Shown here one piece after another: positions 24,971 to 31,401 of a DNA stretch of 40,788 nt. The position numbers were made by a program, and so were the translations under genes. The notes beneath the pieces were generated by a model. That model did no database searches. It was not told where the DNA came from and saw only the letters and a list, made by a program, of their open reading frames with translations. The first letter of the stretch is position 1. The number at the start of each line of letters is the position of its first letter. The stretch is from contig DAOUBD010000032.1 in the NCBI GenBank assembly GCA_034432935.1, positions 1 to 40,788 on the forward strand, written 5' to 3'. The DNA comes from DAOUAG01 sp034432935 (GTDB taxonomy: Bacteria; Chloroflexota; Dehalococcoidia; SM23-28-2; RBG-16-64-32).

Positions 24971-25738
24971 TCATGCTTTGGTCTTGGAGATCGGGATGCT
25001 CTTCAGGCCCAGCCCCGTCTCCACGCTGAAACTGACAGAGTTCCCGATGGTCTTGACGGCGCCGCGGATCTTGCACACCTCCAGGGTGCGCACCACCTGC
25101 TGGCCCAGCTCCTCGATGCGCAGGCGCAAGTGGGCGTCCACAATGGAGTCGGCCCGCAGGCGCAGCGATTCGTTGATGGCGTAGGAGTGCAGCGTGACGA
25201 TGATGGTGCGCCCCATGGTGGCCAGCTCTTTGCACTGGGCGAGGAACGAGAGGACGTAGCGGGCGTCGAACTGGAAGAGAAGAGGGGTAACAGAGTCGAA
25301 GATGAAGAGGTCGTTGCCCTCGGACTTCTCCACGAAGGTGAGGAAGCGCCGCAGGATGCGTTCCGCCCGCTCCTGGTCCACCCTCAAGTTTGCGTGGTAG
25401 ACGCTCAAGCGACCCACCAGGTAGTAGTCCCAGATGGGCATGCCCAGCGTCTCCATCTGTTTGAGGAACTCGCGCACGGTGCACTCGGAGACGAAGGTCA
25501 CCACCCGGAAGCCCTCCTTGAGGGCCCCATACATGAGCTGCTGGACAACCACGCTCTTGCCGGCCTCGGGGTCGCCCTCCACCAGCGTGAGGGTATCCGG
25601 GGGCAGGCCGCCGCCCATCTTCTTGTCCATGTCCATGACACCGACGGCGATGAGCCGCGGCTGCTGCTCTTCCTGCTCTTCCTCCTCCGGCAGGACGTCA
25701 GTCTGGTTGGCCTCGTCCCCTTTCAGCTCAGCTTCCAT
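24971..25738 (-). CDS. arlH: Archaellum RecA/KaiC-like ATP-binding protein ArlH (FlaH)
   Basis: ArlH binds ATP and contacts the ArlI motor; it is specific to archaella and their direct relatives. The 255-residue protein has an acidic N-terminal extension (1-28, EEEEQEEQQ), a canonical Walker A (VEGDPEAGKSVVVQQL; K61, S62) and Walker B (LFIFDSVTPLL; D148). As in archaeal ArlH, it is a single RecA/KaiC-like domain without the KaiC tandem repeat. Its presence is the strongest argument that the locus is an archaellum and not a Tad or type IV pilus. The acidic extension is longer than in most archaeal ArlH. The ATG lacks a close ribosome binding site; AGGAG lies about 14 bases upstream. Confidence 0.92.
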   Translation of the reverse strand: MEAELKGDEANQTDVLPEEEEQEEQQPRLIAVGVMDMDKKMGGGLPPDTLTLVEGDPEAGKSVVVQQLMYGALKEGFRVVTFVSECTVREFLKQMETLGMPIWDYYLVGRLSVYHANLRVDQERAERILRRFLTFVEKSEGNDLFIFDSVTPLLFQFDARYVLSFLAQCKELATMGRTIIVTLHSYAINESLRLRADSIVDAHLRLRIEELGQQVVRTLEVCKIRGAVKTIGNSVSFSVETGLGLKSIPISKTKA

Positions 25739-25757
25739 GGCAGTAACGACCCATCTC

Positions 25758-26258
25758 CTAGAAATAGGCGGTGTAGGCTACGCCCGTCTCCGTGGACAGC
25801 ACGAGCCACCGCTCCGGGGCGCTGCCCACGGCGGGGTTCAACCTGATCTCGATGGTCATCTGCTCCCCCGTGTCCAGGACGCCAGGGTTGCGGTAGTCCC
25901 CAGCTATGGAGGACACCGTCCAGGTGTTGTCGGAGAGGGCGCCGTCCACGTAGGAGAGCCAGTTGATGTAGCGCTGCGTGTCCACCCCCTGGTAGTTGAC
26001 GATTATGTCCATGCTGCTGAAGTCGTCGATGGCCGTGCGGCCGTCGTTGCGCACCACAGCGGTGACCGTGGTGCCGGAGCCGTCCAGTTGGGTAGAGACT
26101 ATGGTCAGGTCAGTGCCCAGGCGTTCCTCGGATATGGCCTCCATCTCTCGCCAGCCCTGGTTGATGTTGTCGACGGAGTTGGTGGTGACATCCGCGATGA
26201 GCACACTGGCCAGGATCATGATGGAGGCGATGAGCAAAGCCGGGATGCTGTGCTCCAT
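25758..26258 (-). CDS. arlF: Archaellum stator-like protein ArlF (FlaF)
   Basis: This 166-residue protein has an N-terminal hydrophobic helix (SIPALLIASIMILASVLIAD, 4-23) without a long leader and a C-terminal beta-sandwich domain. The pattern TVTAVVRNDGRTAIDDFSSMD resembles the immunoglobulin-like domain of ArlF, where a strand ends in RNxGxT. ArlF and ArlG form the stator in archaea, with ArlF binding the S-layer outside the membrane. The position between arlG and arlH is that of crenarchaeal arlF. Assignment of F and G between the two neighbouring genes rests on these patterns and on gene order. AGGTGAC precedes the ATG. Confidence 0.78.
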   Translation of the reverse strand: MEHSIPALLIASIMILASVLIADVTTNSVDNINQGWREMEAISEERLGTDLTIVSTQLDGSGTTVTAVVRNDGRTAIDDFSSMDIIVNYQGVDTQRYINWLSYVDGALSDNTWTVSSIAGDYRNPGVLDTGEQMTIEIRLNPAVGSAPERWLVLSTETGVAYTAYF

Positions 26259-26266
26259 GGCGTCAC

Positions 26267-26770
26267 CTAGAGGCTAAAGGTCCTGCTAGCCGTCACCCCG
26301 TTGGGCAGCACGATGGTACTGATATAGTCGGTGCCGGCCCCCAGGTTGTAGTCCAGGTAGATGGTTATGCGCAGGGTGGCCGAAGGGGACCACTCGCTGT
26401 CGTTCTCCAGCGTGTACTGCCAGCAGGGCGCTGTGCGCGGCGGCGGGTTGGGGTTCGGGCAGGTAGGGGAAGCATCGTAGGAGATGCGCTCGAAGTTGCC
26501 CACGGGCCCGAAGAAGACGTCGATCTTGTCCAGGGACGGAATCTGGGCAGCGCCGACGTTCTTGGCCCAGATCTGGACGGTGTCGCTTCCGTCCACCCCC
26601 GAAGCCTCGATGATCTTGACGTCGCTCCGGATACGGGTGCCGACGACGTCGCTGGCGGCCACGATATCGCTGCTGGTGCGCTGGATGCTGGGCAAGACAG
26701 AGTTAATCACGACGACCGTGGCCACGATCGCCGCGATGATGAGGAGCATAGACGTTATTACTTTATCCAC
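26267..26770 (-). CDS. arlG: Archaellum stator-like protein ArlG (FlaG)
   Basis: The 167-residue product has an N-terminal membrane helix (SMLLIIAAIVATVVVINSVL, 7-26) and a beta-rich outer domain. GTRIRSDVKIIEAS followed by TVQIWAKNVGAAQIPSLD matches the ArlG pattern, in which a strand reads W-x-KNxG. ArlG of archaea forms filaments that are capped by ArlF and hold the motor still. A Cys pair (PTCPNPN and APCWQYT) could form a disulfide outside the cell. The GTG at 26770 is preceded by GGAGGGTG. It is followed by arlF after 8 bases. Confidence 0.78.
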   Translation of the reverse strand: MDKVITSMLLIIAAIVATVVVINSVLPSIQRTSSDIVAASDVVGTRIRSDVKIIEASGVDGSDTVQIWAKNVGAAQIPSLDKIDVFFGPVGNFERISYDASPTCPNPNPPPRTAPCWQYTLENDSEWSPSATLRITIYLDYNLGAGTDYISTIVLPNGVTASRTFSL

Positions 26771-26810
26771 GTCTTCACCCTCCCTGTCTCTCCCGTTGTC
26801 TTGGCAGCTC

Positions 26811-27527
26811 TCAGAGCGAGGCCAGCCTGTCCAGGTCTTGCATCACCTTCAGCCACGGGGGCCTGGCCTCCTGCGACTGCTGGAGGAGCTCTTGCAGATA
26901 CGCCAGGGCCCGGCTGATGTTGGGGGGCAGGGCCCCCCACAACCTCTCCATAGCGATCACCCTCTCCAGGTTCTCCGGACCGATGGTATCCATGGCCTCC
27001 GTGACCCAAGCGGAGAGGCTCCCGCTGCCGCTGAGGGGCGGCAGGCTCGAAGCCTGGTACATAGGAGGTATGTTGGTCGGTGTTTCCATGGCACCCTCCG
27101 GCTCGAATGTGAGGTGGTTCCTTGGATCACGGCGGATGACCTTCGGCGCCTCATCCTGCGGCGGTTCAGCATCCTCGGCCGCGTGCGGAGCGTCCGGCTC
27201 CTCGGTGTGCGTCTCAGGCGGCGGCCCGGCGTAAGCGCCGAACCCTTCCTCCTCACCGCCAGCGCCTTCGCCGCCCTCTGACTCCACTCCGGCGGCTTCA
27301 GCCGCCTCGTCCGCAGCCTTGGCCGCCTCGTGGGCCGCCGCCTCAGCCGCCATGGCCCGGGCCGTGGTGTTCAGGTCCATGCGGATGAAGGCGGCCTCGT
27401 GCTCGTCCCCTAGCGGGTTGGTCCGCTCCAGGATCACCTCCCGGATGTCCAGAAGGACGTTGCGGATCTCCGCCTTCAGGAGCTTCAGCTCGTCTTCCAG
27501 CTCTTTGAGCTTGGCGTTGACTTCCAT
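26811..27527 (-). CDS. ArlC/D/E-like (or ArlX-like) coiled-coil archaellum protein
   Basis: This 238-residue soluble protein has an N-terminal coiled coil (1-36, AKLKELEDELKLLKAEIRNV then LDIREVILERTNPL), an acidic Ala/Glu/Pro-rich middle (about 60-150), and a small helical C-terminal domain (about 165-238) with LSAWVTEAMDTIGPENLERV and ALPPNISRALAYLQELL. The LKxEIxxVLxDIRE...NP pattern and the C-terminal Trp/Gly/Asn-Leu helices recall the FlaC and FlaD/E families, which form the cytosolic ring linking chemotaxis to the motor in euryarchaea. Its place between archaellin and arlG is that of ArlX in crenarchaea, but no membrane helix is seen, which favours the C/D/E interpretation. The ATG has no strong ribosome binding site. 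Confidence 0.68.
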   Translation of the reverse strand: MEVNAKLKELEDELKLLKAEIRNVLLDIREVILERTNPLGDEHEAAFIRMDLNTTARAMAAEAAAHEAAKAADEAAEAAGVESEGGEGAGGEEEGFGAYAGPPPETHTEEPDAPHAAEDAEPPQDEAPKVIRRDPRNHLTFEPEGAMETPTNIPPMYQASSLPPLSGSGSLSAWVTEAMDTIGPENLERVIAMERLWGALPPNISRALAYLQELLQQSQEARPPWLKVMQDLDRLASL

Positions 27528-27554
27528 AGGTACCCAACCCCTCCGCCCTCCAAC

Positions 27555-27596
27555 CGGCGCCCCGGCGCCGGACCGTCTCGGGAGTCCGGGGCGCCG
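27555..27596 (-). promoter_or_regulatory. 11-bp perfect inverted repeat between archaellin and motor genes
   Basis: The arms CGGCGCCCCGG (27555-27565) and CCGGGGCGCCG (27586-27596) pair perfectly over 11 bp with a 20-base loop. The hairpin lies in the 79-base gap after the arlB2 stop and before the coiled-coil gene. No U-tract follows on the minus strand, so it is not a standard intrinsic terminator. It could protect the archaellin mRNA 3' end, mark a processing site, or cause partial termination, lowering motor gene expression relative to filament. Confidence 0.7.
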
Positions 27597-27606
27597 TCAG
27601 AAAGGC

Positions 27607-28197
27607 CTAGTGGAGGTCCATAACGGTGTCGATCTCGGCCGGCATGGTGCGCTCGATGAGCAGCGTGCCGCCCTGGGGAGGCACCACCTCCAGCGTGAAG
27701 ATCTCGTTGGCCACCAGGGTGGACGTGCCGGGCGGGTTGACCGTGATCTCGAAGAGCTCCCCCGTCTCCAGCAGGTTGTCGCCATCGCCCTGGATCTCGT
27801 TCACCGTGTACGTGGCGTCGGCCACCCGGTCCTGGGCATCGATGTAGTTGATGACCACGGAGTTGGAAGTGGCGGCCGGGTCCACCAGCACTGGGAAGCC
27901 CCCGGCAGCGTTGGCCAGGTTGAACACGATGTCGTCAGCGGTGGTGATGGTGCCGCTAGCATCGGTATCGATGACGGTCACGGCGCCGCGGACCTCCAGG
28001 TTGCCCCGCGCCTTCTCCAGGCCGGCGAAGACGGTCTCCTTGCCTCGCTCGGCGCTGAAGAGACCCGTGCTCAGGACTACGAAGGCGAACACCGAGGCCA
28101 CGATGACGAAGGCGATGAGGATGATGGCCGTCTCCAGGCCCGTGATGCCGTCTTCTCTCTTGTGCAGGCTGCCCAACAGCCCTTTGAACTTGAACAT
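27607..28197 (-). CDS. arlB2: Archaellin 2 (archaellum filament protein)
   Basis: This is a 196-residue archaellin. The N-terminus has a class III signal peptide with KREDG before the predicted cleavage site, followed by the hydrophobic filament-core helix starting ITGLETAIILIAFVIVASVF. Such precursors are cut by the ArlK/FlaK peptidase, not by LepB. The outer domain contains an EF-hand-like loop DTDASGTITTADD (77-89) and the archaellin-type motif GDGDNLLETGELFEI. It is about 91% identical (178 of 196 residues by eye) to arlB1 just upstream, with no insertions or deletions. AAGGGGGT about 7 bases before the ATG is the ribosome binding site. Confidence 0.93.
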   Translation of the reverse strand: MFKFKGLLGSLHKREDGITGLETAIILIAFVIVASVFAFVVLSTGLFSAERGKETVFAGLEKARGNLEVRGAVTVIDTDASGTITTADDIVFNLANAAGGFPVLVDPAATSNSVVINYIDAQDRVADATYTVNEIQGDGDNLLETGELFEITVNPPGTSTLVANEIFTLEVVPPQGGTLLIERTMPAEIDTVMDLH

Positions 28198-28237
28198 CTT
28201 TCTTACCCCCTTTTGCCCGTAAGCAATCTAGGCGTTA

Positions 28238-28828
28238 TTAGTGCAGGTCCATGACCGTATCCAGCTCCGGAGGCATGGTACGGTTGATGAGGAGCGTGCC
28301 GCCCTGGGGGGGCACCACCTCCAGCGTGAAGATCTCGTTGGCCACCAGGGTCGACGTGCCGGGCGGGTTGACCGTGATCTCGAAGAGCTCCCCCGTCTCC
28401 AGCAGGCTGTCACCATCGCCCTGGATCTCGTTCACCGTGTAGGTGGCGTCGGCCACCCGGTCCTGGGCATCGATGTAGTTCACGACCACCGAATTGGTGG
28501 TAGCGGCCGGGTCCACCAGCACCGGGAAGCCCCCGGCAGCATTGGCCAGGTTGAACACGATGTTGTCGTTGCTGTCGATGGCCCCGTCGGTGTTGGCGTC
28601 GATGACGGTCACGGCGCCGCGGACCTCCAGGTTGCCCCGCGCCTTCTCCAGGCCGGCGAAAACGGTCTCCTTGCCCCGCTCGGCACTGAACAGACCCGTG
28701 CTCAGGACTACGAAGGCGAATACCGAGGCCACGATGACGAAGGCGATGAGGATGATGGCCGTCTCCAGGCCCGTGATGCCCTCTTCCCTCTTGTGCAGGC
28801 TGCCCAACAGCCCTTTGAGCTTGTGCAT
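28238..28828 (-). CDS. arlB1: Archaellin 1 (archaellum filament protein)
   Basis: This is the first gene of the archaellum operon, 196 residues. It has the class III signal peptide (KREEG before Ile18) and the filament-core helix ITGLETAIILIAFVIVASVF. The outer domain holds a textbook calcium-loop pattern DANTDGAIDSND (77-88) and GDGDSLLETGELFEI (137-151). The frame is open to 28903, but ATG 28828 is certain: it has AAGGAGGT in front and yields the same N-terminus and length as arlB2. The 245-base leader carries a 9-bp perfect hairpin just upstream of the ribosome binding site and repeated operator-like elements further up. Confidence 0.94.
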   Translation of the reverse strand: MHKLKGLLGSLHKREEGITGLETAIILIAFVIVASVFAFVVLSTGLFSAERGKETVFAGLEKARGNLEVRGAVTVIDANTDGAIDSNDNIVFNLANAAGGFPVLVDPAATTNSVVVNYIDAQDRVADATYTVNEIQGDGDSLLETGELFEITVNPPGTSTLVANEIFTLEVVPPQGGTLLINRTMPPELDTVMDLH

Positions 28829-28848
28829 GCTTACCTCCTTGCTAGCGT

Positions 28849-28870
28849 GCCCCCACGTTGCCGTGGGGGC
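28849..28870 (-). promoter_or_regulatory. 9-bp hairpin just upstream of the arlB1 ribosome binding site
   Basis: GCCCCCACG (28849-28857), loop of 4, CGTGGGGGC (28862-28870): a perfect 9-bp GC-rich stem. It ends 8 bases before AAGGAGGT of arlB1. Such 5' stems often stabilise abundant mRNAs; it may also affect ribosome access. Confidence 0.7.
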
Positions 28871-28947
28871 CCAAGCCCCTTCCGATCTCTGGTGCCGGCC
28901 CATGCCGGCGGCATCTTCGGTCCCTAGACCACCTCCTCAGACGCGTG

Positions 28948-29065
28948 GTTTTTCACTTCAAATTGACGGGATTGACCGGCAAATGTTACGCAGCCGTGGA
29001 GTTTTTCACTGGGTCCAGGACAGGGGAGAGGGCATAACGAGTCAATCCTGGCGATAATTCGTCAA
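28948..29065. promoter_or_regulatory. Operator-like repeat cluster upstream of the archaellum operon
   Basis: GTTTTTCACT occurs twice on the plus strand (28948-28957 and 29001-29010), 53 bases apart, close to five helical turns; both copies are preceded by GTGG within a few bases. TTGAC occurs at 28963-28967 and 28972-28976, and its reverse complement GTCAA at 29041-29045 and 29061-29065. A clear sigma-70 promoter could not be found. The cluster is a candidate for regulator binding and the operon promoter. Confidence 0.45.
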
Positions 29066-29073
29066 CTGGCGCC

Positions 29074-29322
29074 CTAGCGGCCCGCCGGCGACTGCCAGCC
29101 GTCCGGCGCTGGCGTGGCCTCCGCGTGAGAGGCGATGCTGGCGGGCTGCCAAAACTGCGGCCCATCTGGGGGCAATACCCCTGCGGGCGCGCTGGCCCTT
29201 GCGGAGCTGGCGATGGCCAACGCTACCGTCGCCACCGCCAAAGTGGCCGTCACAGCCGCCAACGCCCGCTCCGCTACCGTAAGCCTGCGGCCGCCAAGCC
29301 GGCGCGCCTTCTTCAGCACCAT
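29074..29322 (-). CDS. Small membrane-anchored or secreted hypothetical protein
   Basis: This 82-residue product starts with a basic stretch (MVLKKARRLGGRR), then a hydrophobic helix (LAAVTATLAVATVALAIASS, about 20-39), then a short Pro/Ala/Gln-rich tail with FWQPASIASHAEATPAP. No family is recognised. The start at 29322 is supported by GGAGAGGG just upstream; the frame is open to 29379. It lies between the repeat-containing secreted protein and the archaellum operon on the same strand. A small secreted or membrane protein next to an archaellum may be an accessory, but nothing in its sequence shows that. Confidence 0.55.
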   Translation of the reverse strand: MVLKKARRLGGRRLTVAERALAAVTATLAVATVALAIASSARASAPAGVLPPDGPQFWQPASIASHAEATPAPDGWQSPAGR

Positions 29323-29349
29323 GTACCCTCTCCTACCAGTGTTCCTGAC

Positions 29350-29429
29350 GGCGGGAGGGCGCTCCCCGTTACGGAGCAAGAGGCGCGGCCCCGCCCATGC
29401 CTCGAAACCTTGGCACGAGCGGGGTTTCG
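29350..29429 (-). promoter_or_regulatory. Structured leader upstream of the small membrane protein gene
   Basis: Two stem-loops are visible. GGCGGG (29350-29355) pairs with CCCGCC (29390-29395) and encloses GCTCC/GGAGC (29361-29365, 29373-29377); CGAAACC (29403-29409) pairs with GGTTTCG (29423-29429). No known riboswitch class was recognised. The repeated structure in a 138-base intergenic region suggests a leader RNA or attenuator. Confidence 0.4.
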
Positions 29430-29460
29430 GGCTAGGCCGCGGGCTACCGGGCCGGCGGAT

Positions 29461-31395
29461 CTATTCCCCGATGCCCGGGCAGGAAGGATCGCCTAGGTCC
29501 GGCGGCGGCACCGGCAGGCCGGCGACAGCCCGTAGGATGGCCAGGGCGTCCACCGCGTCCACATCGCCGTCGCAGTCCACGTCCCCGTGGGCAAATACGG
29601 GCGCAGGCGTCGGTTCTGGCGTGGGCTCGGGCGTTGGCTCCGGCGTGACCTCCGGGGTGGGCGTAGGCTCGGGCGTAGGCGTAGCTATGCTGATCTCCAC
29701 CGTCAGCTCATCGCAGGAGTCGTCGTCGCACACCCAGATGGAGAAGGAGTCGGGACCGCTGTAGCCGCCTTCTGGGGTGTAGAGGACCGAGGCGGAGTCC
29801 TGGTTGGGAGTCTCGTCTGTGTTGGGGGGAGCCGCCGTGCAGGCGGCGTTCTCGATGACCCCGAGGGAGCCGTGCGCTGGCGGTGAGGCTACGCTGAACC
29901 CGATCTCGCAGTCTCCCTCCACCGCCTTGCCGGAGTCGCCATCGATGTCGGTAGCCGCCAGAAGCACGGCTTGGGGCGTGTCTGGCGCCAGGGCCAACTG
30001 GACGTCCGCGCCGGCCGGCGGGTCGTTTACGGGCGTCACCTCCACGCCGATGACATCGGCAGCCTCGGAGACGCCGTTGGAGACGGTGTATAGGAGAAAC
30101 GCCTGGAAGACACGGGCTCCCGCGGCGTGGGCCGCGGCATCCGTCCCCTGCTGCCCGCGCAGGACGCCCGTGAAGCAAGGCGCGGCAGCGGGCGCGCAGT
30201 CCGGGTCCGTGCTGCCGATGCCGCTGTACGAGATCACCTCATCGCCGATGGCCAGGAGCCCCGGCACAGGGAACGCCGTGGGCACGTCCACCAGCGGTGC
30301 GGTGACCGGTAGGACGGTGTCGCCCGCCGTCACATCCTGGGCCAAGTCCACGGCCACAGCGAAGTACTCTGGCCCCGGTGTGAAGGATGTCTCAGAGCTG
30401 TCCTGATCCGGCTGCGAGAGCTGGAGCACGGCCGTGCCGCCGCTGTGGGCGGAGGCTGGGGTGCCATGGGCGCCCCTGGAGACGCCCGTAAGGCATGGCG
30501 GGCTCGCCGGGGCGCACTCACCGGCGTCGCTGCTGAGGCCACTGTAGGCCATTACCTCTCCGCCTACCTGCACGGCCCCATCGGGCGCCGCGAGGCCCAC
30601 CAACGATGATACGGGTATCGAGGTCTGCGAACCGTCCACATCGGCCGCCAGGCTGGCCAACACCGCGGGCGCCCGGTACACCTCCCTGCCGGCGATGTGC
30701 GCCGCCGCAATGCTGGCGAAGGCGCCGCGCGCCAGGCCCGAGAAGCGCGTGGTGTCCGGCACGGTGTCGGCGTCAGTGTCTACCTCCTGGACCGCCGTAT
30801 AGCTGATGTACTCCGCCTCGATCTGGAGCGCCCCGGCCGAGGGGAAGCCGAGCCCGGTGCCCGGCACAAGAATTGCAGCGTCAACATCCGATGTGTTCTG
30901 GGCAAGGGGGGCGTGTTCGAGCTCCGCCAGGAGCACAGGCGACCCCGCCGCATGGGCCGCGGCTGTCGTACCGCCGGCGCCGCGGGTGGCGCCGGTGAAG
31001 GACGTGTCCGTCAGGCCGCTGTAGGTTACCAGCTCGGAACCGATGCGCAGGACACCGCTGTCAGGGAAACCCAGGGTGCTCACCACCGGGAGCGTGCCGG
31101 CAGCCTCGTCGATGTCCCCGGCGAGGCTGGTGCCCTCACGGCAAGGGGCGTCGGCAGGAATGCCGGCCTCGCCGCCCTGCGCCAGCGCTACGGTGAAGGC
31201 CAGCTCCACGCATCCGGAAAGCCCATCGTTGTGGGCTGCGGCCAGGGTCAGGGACGCCGCTTCTCCCTCGGTGACGGCGACGGACTGCGGCGCGGGGGCC
31301 GGCAGCGACGCCCCCGTTGGGCGGCTGTCATTCAGAACTGCGAAGGCGACAATAACGCCGATAACGGTCAACAACGTCGCTGTAACCTTTCCCAT
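29461..31395 (-). CDS. Secreted repeat protein with half dockerin (putative surface adhesin)
   Basis: This 644-residue protein has a signal or anchor helix (5-21), four imperfect repeats of about 60-80 residues (roughly 100-157, 172-243, 252-326, 352-432), a cadherin/VCBS-like region (about 455-570; VTPVNDPPAGAD, YTPEGGYSGPDSFSI), a Thr-Pro-Glu linker (572-599) and one dockerin calcium repeat (GDVDCDGDVDAVDALAILRA, 604-623). The repeats follow the pattern LPVxSTxGFPxSG, LxIGxExVxYSG, FTGxxRGxxGTxAAAH. These features point to an extracellular, perhaps adhesive, calcium-dependent protein. The ATG has AAGAGGTGG as ribosome binding site, which can pair with an upstream arm. Confidence 0.82.
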   Translation of the reverse strand: MGKVTATLLTVIGVIVAFAVLNDSRPTGASLPAPAPQSVAVTEGEAASLTLAAAHNDGLSGCVELAFTVALAQGGEAGIPADAPCREGTSLAGDIDEAAGTLPVVSTLGFPDSGVLRIGSELVTYSGLTDTSFTGATRGAGGTTAAAHAAGSPVLLAELEHAPLAQNTSDVDAAILVPGTGLGFPSAGALQIEAEYISYTAVQEVDTDADTVPDTTRFSGLARGAFASIAAAHIAGREVYRAPAVLASLAADVDGSQTSIPVSSLVGLAAPDGAVQVGGEVMAYSGLSSDAGECAPASPPCLTGVSRGAHGTPASAHSGGTAVLQLSQPDQDSSETSFTPGPEYFAVAVDLAQDVTAGDTVLPVTAPLVDVPTAFPVPGLLAIGDEVISYSGIGSTDPDCAPAAAPCFTGVLRGQQGTDAAAHAAGARVFQAFLLYTVSNGVSEAADVIGVEVTPVNDPPAGADVQLALAPDTPQAVLLAATDIDGDSGKAVEGDCEIGFSVASPPAHGSLGVIENAACTAAPPNTDETPNQDSASVLYTPEGGYSGPDSFSIWVCDDDSCDELTVEISIATPTPEPTPTPEVTPEPTPEPTPEPTPAPVFAHGDVDCDGDVDAVDALAILRAVAGLPVPPPDLGDPSCPGIGE

Positions 31396-31401
31396 AGGCC
31401 A

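Larger units (their letters stand above)
27607..28828 (-). repeat. Tandem archaellin gene duplication
   Basis: The two archaellin genes are direct repeats of 591 bases with a 40-base spacer. Long stretches are nearly base-identical, for example the segments encoding VANEIFTLEVVPPQGGTLL and ITGLETAIILIAF. Nine of about eighteen amino-acid differences are packed into the 12-residue calcium-loop segment (28565-28600 in arlB1, 27934-27969 in arlB2). This suggests recent duplication or ongoing gene conversion with a locally diverging exposed loop. Confidence 0.9.

Noticed and set aside
24536..25846. Plus-strand open frame of 436 codons opposite arlI and arlH
   Set aside because: Low-complexity Gln/Glu/Gly/His translation and full overlap with two genes that have intact Walker motifs; a GC-driven shadow.
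27555..27596. Intrinsic (Rho-independent) terminator after arlB2
   Set aside because: The stem is strong, but no run of U follows on the minus strand.
19874..28828. Tad (Flp) pilus or type IV pilus locus
   Set aside because: The ATPase and platform genes alone could suggest Tad, but ArlH, paired ArlF/ArlG-like proteins, a two-GspF-domain ArlJ and archaellins with KRE[ED]G-ITGLETAI sites fit an archaellum, and TadB/TadC, RcpA or TadZ are missing.
28829..28903. Longer N-terminus of arlB1 starting at 28903
   Set aside because: It would move the class III signal peptide 25 residues inside the protein and pass over AAGGAGGT; ATG 28828 matches arlB2 exactly.
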